A DNA stretch of 11,493 nucleotides from assembly GCA_003488005.1 (NCBI GenBank), contig DNND01000105.1, forward strand, positions 7,847 through 19,339, written 5' to 3'. This document shows, one piece after another, positions 7,517-11,493 of this stretch. The notes beneath the pieces were generated by a model. That model saw nothing but the letters and a program-made list of their open reading frames with translations, did no database searches and was not told where the DNA came from. Source of the DNA: Blastocatellia bacterium. Its GTDB lineage: Bacteria; Acidobacteriota; Blastocatellia; Pyrinomonadales; Pyrinomonadaceae. Each line of letters opens with the position of its first letter. Position 1 is the first letter of the stretch. The position numbers and the translations under genes were made by a program.

Positions 7517-7903
7517 TTATGCTTGGTGGCCTTCATCATACTGCATCGCGCCGACGACGTTGCCTTCGGTGTCTTCGAAAAAGATGAGCGTGCCCACAGA
7601 AGGAATATGAAACTTGGGCATCACGATCTTTCCGCCGTTGGCCTCGACGGCTTTGATTGTTTCATCGATTGAATCCACGCCCAGCGTGCATTCGAATCCA
7701 AACATTGGTTTGCCGGCGACGACTTCGCGACGCCCTTGCAGCGCGCCACCAACGCCCGGGTTGTCATCAGTCCCCGTCTTGATGAGAAAAAACCCCGGCG
7801 GTCCCCAGGCGGTAAATTGCCAGCCGAATGCCTCTTCATAAAAGTTGCGCGCGCGCTCAACATCGTCGGCATGAACCGCAAAGTGTTTTAGGTTACTTGG
7901 CAT
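7517..7903 (-). CDS. VOC superfamily (glyoxalase-like) protein
   Basis: A 128-residue small protein with the vicinal-oxygen-chelate fold of glyoxalase, bleomycin-resistance and dioxygenase relatives. The opening KHFAVHADDVERARNFYEEAFGW (6-28) is the typical first beta strand, helix and 'FYxxxFGW' turn. The second half repeats the fold: SIDETIKAVEANGGKIV (78-94) and GTLIFFEDTEGNVVGAMQ (104-121). His7 and a glutamate in the FFEDTEGN strand could bind a metal, but not all four ligands of a true glyoxalase are obvious. Substrate is unknown; the family is too diverse to assign one. The start is supported by an AAGGAA ribosome-binding site 9-10 bases upstream. The gene stands alone between two palindromic elements, 577 bp from the aconitase-family start. 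Confidence 0.88.
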   Translation of the reverse strand: MPSNLKHFAVHADDVERARNFYEEAFGWQFTAWGPPGFFLIKTGTDDNPGVGGALQGRREVVAGKPMFGFECTLGVDSIDETIKAVEANGGKIVMPKFHIPSVGTLIFFEDTEGNVVGAMQYDEGHQA

Positions 7904-7967
7904 AGTGTTAGTTTCCTTTAAACAGTGAGTCTCGGGCCCAGTCTTTCATAGCGGCATATTCTTTAGT

Positions 7968-8107
7968 GGTCAGTACCGCCTGCGGTAGCGGGTGGGTTTC
8001 TTGATTGCCCATTGTGAATTGCAGAATGCCGACTGCCGGCGAATCGAGTAGGGAATCGTAAAGCGGAAAATCACAAAACCCACCCGCTACCGCAGGCGGT
8101 ACTGACC
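7968..8107. repeat. Perfect 32 bp inverted repeat (REP/BIME- or MITE-like)
   Basis: The left arm 7968-7999 and right arm 8076-8107 are exact reverse complements over 32 bp, with a 76 bp spacer. Each arm has a smaller internal palindrome, ACCGC-CT-GCGGT, next to a G-rich stretch (AGCGGGTGGG). This layout, two opposed palindromic units, is that of REP doublets (BIMEs) or a small non-autonomous transposable element. No transposase is in the window. An open frame runs through it (encoding SVPPAVAGG), but it is best explained by the repeat itself. It lies 65 bp upstream of the VOC gene, so it may affect that gene's transcript. Confidence 0.85.
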
Positions 8108-8213
8108 TCATGTCACCGGGTTGGCATCAGCTCAGAGTGAAGTCTATGCCACTATCCGGATCTTGCGGGCTGCTAATATCACCATTCTTCTTTCGGCGCA
8201 ATCCCAGGAAACT

Positions 8214-8230
8214 CTTGTTGTGACAACAAG
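8214..8230. promoter_or_regulatory. 17 bp perfect palindrome, possible operator
   Basis: CTTGTTG-TGA-CAACAAG is a 7+7 bp perfect inverted repeat with a 3-base centre, 48 bp upstream of the -10 box of the M20 hydrolase gene. Its size and symmetry fit a dimeric repressor or activator site. It could also be a hairpin. No regulator gene is adjacent. Confidence 0.4.
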
Positions 8231-8277
8231 GAAAGTTGTAGGATTAGCGCGCTTCAAAACACTTTCTGACGCCTTCG

Positions 8278-8283
8278 TATAAT
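8278..8283 (+). promoter_or_regulatory. -10 box of M20 hydrolase promoter
   Basis: TATAAT, a perfect -10 hexamer, 36 bp before the chosen ATG at 8319. The -35 region is poor (TTCAAA at 8253-8258 with 19 bp spacing). Transcription would begin near 8290. The 17 bp palindrome at 8214-8230 lies just upstream. Confidence 0.55.
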
Positions 8284-8318
8284 AAAGACTTTCCAAACTC
8301 TTCTTAGTGGAGCAATCA

Positions 8319-9659
8319 ATGCGAAATAGAAACTGTCTTACTTTAATCTTCGTCGTTCTGTCCGCAAGCGCCATTCAAGCGCAACAATCACTGGACGCCA
8401 TGATCGATCGCAACCTCGCGTCGCTCGTAGCAACGTACAAAACGCTGCATGCCGCACCCGAGTTGTCGCATCATGAAGAAAAAACTTCGACGTTCTTTGC
8501 GGCGCAGTTGCGCGGAATGGGCTATGAAGTAACTGAGCGCATTGGCAAGTACGAAAACCCGGCATTTACCAGCTACGGTGTGGTTGCACTGATGAAGAAT
8601 GGGCCCGGACCGGTGGTGTTGATTCGCACCGAACTCGACGGCTTGCCGGTGAATGAAAAGACCGGACTGCCGTATGCCAGCACAGTCAAAACAAAAAATG
8701 AGGCGGGCGATGAAGTGAGTGTTATGCATGCTTGTGGGCACGATGTTCATATCACCAGCATGCTCGGCACCGCCAAGATGCTTGCCGAACTGAAGGATCA
8801 ATGGCACGGCACATTGATTATCCTGGGCCAGCCCGCCGAAGAAACTGTGGATGGAGCGCGTGCCATGATGCGCGATGGTCTCTATCAAAAGTTTCCCAAG
8901 CCTGATTTCGTGGTGGCGCTTCATGACCATTCTGACCTGGAAGCAGGAAAGGTCGGTTACACGCCTGGGTATTCACTCGCCAGCGGCGACTCTGTGGACA
9001 TAAAAATTCGCGGCGTGGGCGGACATGGCGCTGCTCCGGAAACGACAAAGGATCCAATCGTAGTCGCCGCGGAAATAGTTTTGGCGCTGCAAACAATCGT
9101 GAGCAGGGAAAATTCGCCGTTGGATCCGGCCGTTATCACCGTTGGCTCGATTCACGGAGGCAGCAAACACAACATCATTCCTGATGAAGTTAATCTACAG
9201 CTCACGGTGCGCGCGTATCGGGAAGAAGTGAGAAAAAGAATGTTGGCCTCGATCGAGCGGATCGCAAAAGGGATCGCCCTGGCTGCGGGTATTCCCGCCG
9301 ATCGCGCTCCAATTGTCACGGTCAGCAACACTATGTTTACCGCCGCCACGTACAACGATCCGGCATTGACTGAACGATTGGCGGGAGTTTTCACGCGCGC
9401 GCTGGGAGCGGAGAATGTAGTCAAGCTGCCGCCGCTAATGGCGAGTGAAGATTTTGGTTACTTTAGTATGGACAAAACAATTCCTTCCGTTGATTTTTCT
9501 TTGGGCGCCGTTGAACCGGAAAAAGTGAAGCAAAGTAAGGCAACAGGAATACCGCTACCTTCGCTGCATTCCGCATTATTTGCGCCGCTGCCGGAACCGA
9601 CGCTGCGCACCGGCGTGAAGGCAATGACGTCGGTTGTTTTGGATCTTATGAAGAAATGA
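8319..9659 (+). CDS. Secreted M20-family amidohydrolase/peptidase
   Basis: A 446-residue zinc hydrolase of the M20D type, related to N-acyl-amino-acid amidohydrolases such as hippuricase and IAA-amino-acid hydrolases. An N-terminal signal peptide is clear (MRNRN, then LTLIFVVLSASA, cleavage probably after IQA at residue 21), so it acts outside the cytoplasm. Metal ligands are in the expected places: HACGHD with Cys139 and His141, PAEE with Glu174 and Glu175, His202 in LHDHSD, and His417 near the C-terminus. RGVGGHGAAPE (231-241) belongs to the lid/dimer domain. A GTG at 8307 would add four residues. I prefer the ATG at 8319 because GTGGAG lies 6 bases before it and the signal peptide then begins normally. 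The substrate, an N-acylated amino acid or short peptide, is inferred. It has its own promoter and is not in an operon. Confidence 0.93.
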   Translation: MRNRNCLTLIFVVLSASAIQAQQSLDAMIDRNLASLVATYKTLHAAPELSHHEEKTSTFFAAQLRGMGYEVTERIGKYENPAFTSYGVVALMKNGPGPVVLIRTELDGLPVNEKTGLPYASTVKTKNEAGDEVSVMHACGHDVHITSMLGTAKMLAELKDQWHGTLIILGQPAEETVDGARAMMRDGLYQKFPKPDFVVALHDHSDLEAGKVGYTPGYSLASGDSVDIKIRGVGGHGAAPETTKDPIVVAAEIVLALQTIVSRENSPLDPAVITVGSIHGGSKHNIIPDEVNLQLTVRAYREEVRKRMLASIERIAKGIALAAGIPADRAPIVTVSNTMFTAATYNDPALTERLAGVFTRALGAENVVKLPPLMASEDFGYFSMDKTIPSVDFSLGAVEPEKVKQSKATGIPLPSLHSALFAPLPEPTLRTGVKAMTSVVLDLMKK

Positions 9660-9665
9660 GAAACA

Positions 9666-9693
9666 CGTAAATCGTGAATCGTAAATCGTAAAT
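9666..9693. repeat. Heptamer array CGTAAAT/CGTGAAT (left arm)
   Basis: Four consecutive 7-base units: CGTAAAT, CGTGAAT, CGTAAAT, CGTAAAT, starting 6 bp after the M20 stop codon. The array is the reverse complement of 9864-9891 with 26 of 28 bases matching, so the two could form a long hairpin in RNA or single-stranded DNA. Confidence 0.85.
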
Positions 9694-9724
9694 AGATAAG
9701 AAAGAAAACAAAGCGTAGAAAACA

Positions 9725-9766
9725 GGAGACAGGAGATAGGAGATAGGAGATAGGAGATAGGAGACA
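9725..9766. repeat. Heptamer tandem array GGAGATA/GGAGACA
   Basis: Six consecutive 7-base units: GGAGACA, four of GGAGATA, then GGAGACA. It lies in the loop between the two CGTRAAT arrays. The uniform phase and small unit suggest slippage-generated repeats whose number may vary between strains. No coding function is apparent. Confidence 0.9.
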
Positions 9767-9860
9767 GGGCGAATCCCCTAAATTGGGTATTCACAAATCG
9801 TAAGTTGACGAAGCCGGTTGTTTTCAATTTGGCTTCTGGCCGTCTTGACTTCTGTCTTCA

Positions 9861-9891
9861 ACGATTCACGATTCACGATTCACGATTTACG
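9861..9891. repeat. Heptamer array ACGATTC/ACGATTT (right arm)
   Basis: Units ACGATTC three times and ACGATTT once, then ACG. This is the inverted partner of 9666-9693. It ends 8 bp before the ATG of the MmcQ/YjbR gene and sits where its ribosome-binding site should be. Confidence 0.85.
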
Positions 9892-9898
9892 ACCAAAA

Positions 9899-10288
9899 AT
9901 GGACATCGAATCAGTTCGCAGCTTCTGTCTCTCCTTACCGCACGTGGATGAAAAAGTGCAGTGGGGCAACGATCTGCTGTTTCGCATTGGCGAAAAAATG
10001 TTTGCAGTCGTCTCGCTTGAGCCAAGCTTGGACCACTGCATGTCATTCAAATGCACGCTTGAGAAGTTCGCCGAGCTGGTAGAACAAGACGGCATTTACC
10101 CTGCTCCCTACGTCGCCCGTTATCACTGGGTCGCGTTGAAGCGGTTCGATGCTTTGCCTGCCAGCGAATTGAAGGAGCTGCTGCGCACTGCTTATGGACT
10201 TGTGTACGAGAAACTGCCGGGAAATACTAAGCGGCAACTCGAAACGGTGAAGGCTGCTGCCACCAGCAAGAAACGCCCGCGCCGCTAG
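9899..10288 (+). CDS. MmcQ/YjbR family protein
   Basis: A 129-residue protein of the MmcQ/YjbR (DUF419) family, a small fold with a CyaY-like shape often annotated as DNA-binding; its role is not established. Family features visible: the opening ESVRSFCLSLPHVDE (4-18), LLFRIGEKMFAVVS (28-41), a central SFKC, then ARYHWVALKRFDALPASELKELL toward the end. The tail is basic (TSKKRPRR). A TTG 81 bases upstream keeps the frame open, but those codons are just the translated heptamer array, so I take the ATG at 9899. No Shine-Dalgarno sequence is seen because the repeat abuts the start. It probably depends on its own weak promoter or readthrough from the M20 gene. Confidence 0.85.
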   Translation: MDIESVRSFCLSLPHVDEKVQWGNDLLFRIGEKMFAVVSLEPSLDHCMSFKCTLEKFAELVEQDGIYPAPYVARYHWVALKRFDALPASELKELLRTAYGLVYEKLPGNTKRQLETVKAAATSKKRPRR

Positions 10289-10327
10289 ACCTCGCCCTTT
10301 ATTCCCCAATCGTCTCGCTGTGTAGCT

Positions 10328-10438
10328 ATGGAAAAGCTGATTGCTAGTCACCTATGGAAAAGCTTGTACTCTGAACTGCTTGTGCGTACCGATGGAAAAG
10401 GCTTCATTGAAACCTACCGCAAGATTGTGCGTAGATAA
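10328..10438 (+). CDS. Doubtful 36-residue ORF with internal repeats
   Basis: An ATG-started frame of 36 codons ending in TAA at 10436-10438. It is in the same frame as the MmcQ/YjbR gene and is open right back to that gene's TAG stop. The predicted peptide (MEKLIASHLW..., ending IETYRKIVRR) has a protein-like composition. Part of the length is made of three similar DNA motifs, CTATGGAAAAGCT at 10326 and 10352 and CGATGGAAAAGGCT at 10390. No ribosome-binding site is seen. I recognise no family. It could be a remnant of a longer gene, a C-terminal extension lost to a stop mutation, or chance. Confidence 0.2.
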   Translation: MEKLIASHLWKSLYSELLVRTDGKGFIETYRKIVRR

Positions 10439-10516
10439 CAATCAGAAATTGGCCCACAACAACCAGCGGACAGATGGACATGAGCAGCTTCGGATCAGCA
10501 CATGCGGTAAAGGATT

Positions 10517-10564
10517 TGAGTGAAGACTTTTTCAGATCCGTGTGCATCCGCGTTAATCTGCGGC
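10517..10564. repeat. Second copy of dispersed intergenic element
   Basis: TTTTCAGATC, then ATCCGCG and ATCTGCGGC, match the right half of the element at 7462-7510. The 36-base core (10529-10564 against 7475-7510) has 29 identical positions, and TGAGTGA is shared further left. The inverted arm at 7416-7446 is also related (24 of 29). It ends 13 bp before the start of the MacB-like gene. The rest of 10289-10577 holds only the doubtful short frame and its repeats. Confidence 0.75.
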
Positions 10565-10577
10565 GAGATTAGTTCCC

Positions 10578-11493
10578 ATGCCTTTTTTCGAAGCCATCAA
10601 ACTTGCGGTCTCGGCGATACTCGCCCACAAGCTCCGTTCGTTTCTCACGTTGCTGGGCGTGATTTTTGGTGTTGCAACCGTGATCGTCGTGGTTTCGCTG
10701 ATCGAAGGCTTTAACGCGTACGTCGACGAGAAAATTGCAAACATCGGCACGAATGCATTCGCCGTGCAGAAATATTCAATCGAAGATTTCTCAAGCGTGG
10801 CTGCGCTCAATGCTGCGCGCCGGCGCAACAAAGATGTGACGCTCGATGACGCTGCGGCCCTGGCTGCGCGCTCCGGATCGATCCAGGACGTTGGCGCGCA
10901 GGAAGACAGCGCCGGTGATGTGAAGTTTGGACCAATAAATCTTTTTCGCGTTCACATCAGCGCCACTACACCCAACATCGCCGACATCGAACGTATCGAA
11001 ACGCGCGAGGGCCGCTACTTCAACAAGGTTGATGAGGACGAACGGCGCAGCGTTACTTTTGTCGGCGCTGACGTAGCCGATAAGTTGTTTCCGACCGCGA
11101 ACCCGTTGGGCCAAACCATTCGTATCGACGGCCGTTCGTTCGAGATCATTGGCGTAGGAAAAGCCAAAGGGTCAGTCTTTGGGCAGCCGCAGGACATGTA
11201 TGTCTCGATGCCGCTGTCTACCTTTCTCGCGTTCTACGGTTCCCGTCGCTCGATTAACCTAAGCGTTACTTCGACCAGTCAGGAAACTTATGATGACGCC
11301 GTTGAAGAAGCGCGCGTCGTGATGCGAACACGCCGCAAACTGGCGGCCAGCGAAAAGGACAACTTCGGAATTATTACTCCCAGCGCGATTAATGAACTGC
11401 GCGACAAGATCTTTGGCACTATCCAGGTGGCAGCAATTGGCATCACTTCCATATCGCTGGTAGTTGGCGGCATCGTTATCATGAACATCATGC
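10578..11493 (+). CDS. MacB-like ABC transporter permease (partial, 3' end outside window)
   Basis: The frame stays open from ATG at 10578 to the window edge (305 codons so far). It begins with FFEAIKLAVSAILAHKLRSF, then a first membrane helix LTLLGVIFGVATVIVVVSLIEG (about 23-44). A long periplasmic domain of the MacB_PCD type follows (about 45-280; note FVGADVADKLFP, NPLGQTIRIDG, FEIIGVGKAKGS and DMYVSMPLSTF). The second helix starts at about 282 (IQVAAIGITSISLVVGGIVIMNIM). This is the usual N-terminal half of MacB/FtsX-type permeases, which lack the typical transport channel and move substrates or lipoproteins mechanically with an ATPase partner. The cognate ATPase is not in view and could follow. 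Cargo is unknown. A short GAGA-containing segment precedes the start, but a strong ribosome-binding site is missing. Confidence 0.92.
   Translation, partial: MPFFEAIKLAVSAILAHKLRSFLTLLGVIFGVATVIVVVSLIEGFNAYVDEKIANIGTNAFAVQKYSIEDFSSVAALNAARRRNKDVTLDDAAALAARSGSIQDVGAQEDSAGDVKFGPINLFRVHISATTPNIADIERIETREGRYFNKVDEDERRSVTFVGADVADKLFPTANPLGQTIRIDGRSFEIIGVGKAKGSVFGQPQDMYVSMPLSTFLAFYGSRRSINLSVTSTSQETYDDAVEEARVVMRTRRKLAASEKDNFGIITPSAINELRDKIFGTIQVAAIGITSISLVVGGIVIMNIM

Noticed and set aside
7908..8111. 67-codon minus-strand ORF upstream of the VOC gene
   Set aside because: It spans both arms of the perfect inverted repeat, and much of its peptide is simply the translated repeat. No ribosome-binding site was seen and no family is recognised.
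8144..8374. 76-codon minus-strand ORF over the M20 promoter region
   Set aside because: It covers the TATAAT box, the 17 bp palindrome and the signal-peptide codons of the M20 gene. The peptide has no recognisable features.
8388..8930. 180-codon minus-strand ORF inside the M20 gene
   Set aside because: It is a shadow frame of a clear enzyme gene with all its motifs on the plus strand.
9576..9827. 83-codon minus-strand ORF with a hydrophobic repeat (YLLSPIS...)
   Set aside because: The hydrophobic pattern is the translated GGAGATA heptamer array read on the other strand, not a membrane protein.
9818..9898. N-terminal extension of the MmcQ/YjbR protein from a TTG start
   Set aside because: The extra 27 codons are mostly the ACGATTC heptamer array, and the family homology begins right after the ATG at 9899.

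Overview
This 11.5 kb stretch looks like chromosomal DNA of an uncultured soil-type bacterium. Acidobacteriota is my best guess, inferred from the codon style, the MacB-type permease, the two-domain aconitase relative and the many small intergenic palindromes. No marker gene settles it. Housekeeping genes (peptide deformylase, an aconitase-family enzyme, a VOC protein, a secreted M20 hydrolase, an MmcQ/YjbR protein, a MacB-like permease) surround a three-gene restriction-modification (R-M) cassette.

Region 1 (1-4553) is the cassette. It is transcribed leftward in the order N6-adenine methyltransferase (4380-2713), circularly permuted C5-cytosine methyltransferase (2697-1504), PD-(D/E)XK endonuclease (1507-203). 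Spacing is tight: a 15 bp gap, then an ATGA overlap. The cassette lies between two copies of the 3' end of def. The right copy is inside the intact deformylase gene (4554-5042). The left copy (85-201) is a 38-codon orphan fragment that begins within 2 bp of the endonuclease stop codon. The copies share 85 of 95 positions. This resembles an R-M element that entered at the def 3' end and left a long target duplication or a hybrid def gene. No integrase or transposase is visible.

Region 2 (4554-7516) has def and, upstream on the same strand, a 678-residue aconitase/isopropylmalate-dehydratase relative with its swivel domain at the N-terminus. Both have good -10 hexamers upstream on their own strand.

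Region 3 (7416-8306) holds a VOC-fold protein between two palindromic intergenic elements: an imperfect ~30 bp inverted repeat at its 3' side and a perfect 32 bp inverted repeat at its 5' side.

Region 4 (8214-11493) is transcribed rightward: a secreted M20 metallohydrolase with a TATAAT promoter box, a spacer with heptanucleotide arrays, an MmcQ/YjbR protein, a 289 bp spacer with another copy of the dispersed repeat, and the first 305 codons of a MacB-like ABC permease cut by the window end.

The most notable items are the def-flanked R-M cassette, the permuted C5 methyltransferase with its unusual partners, and the density of small repeats.
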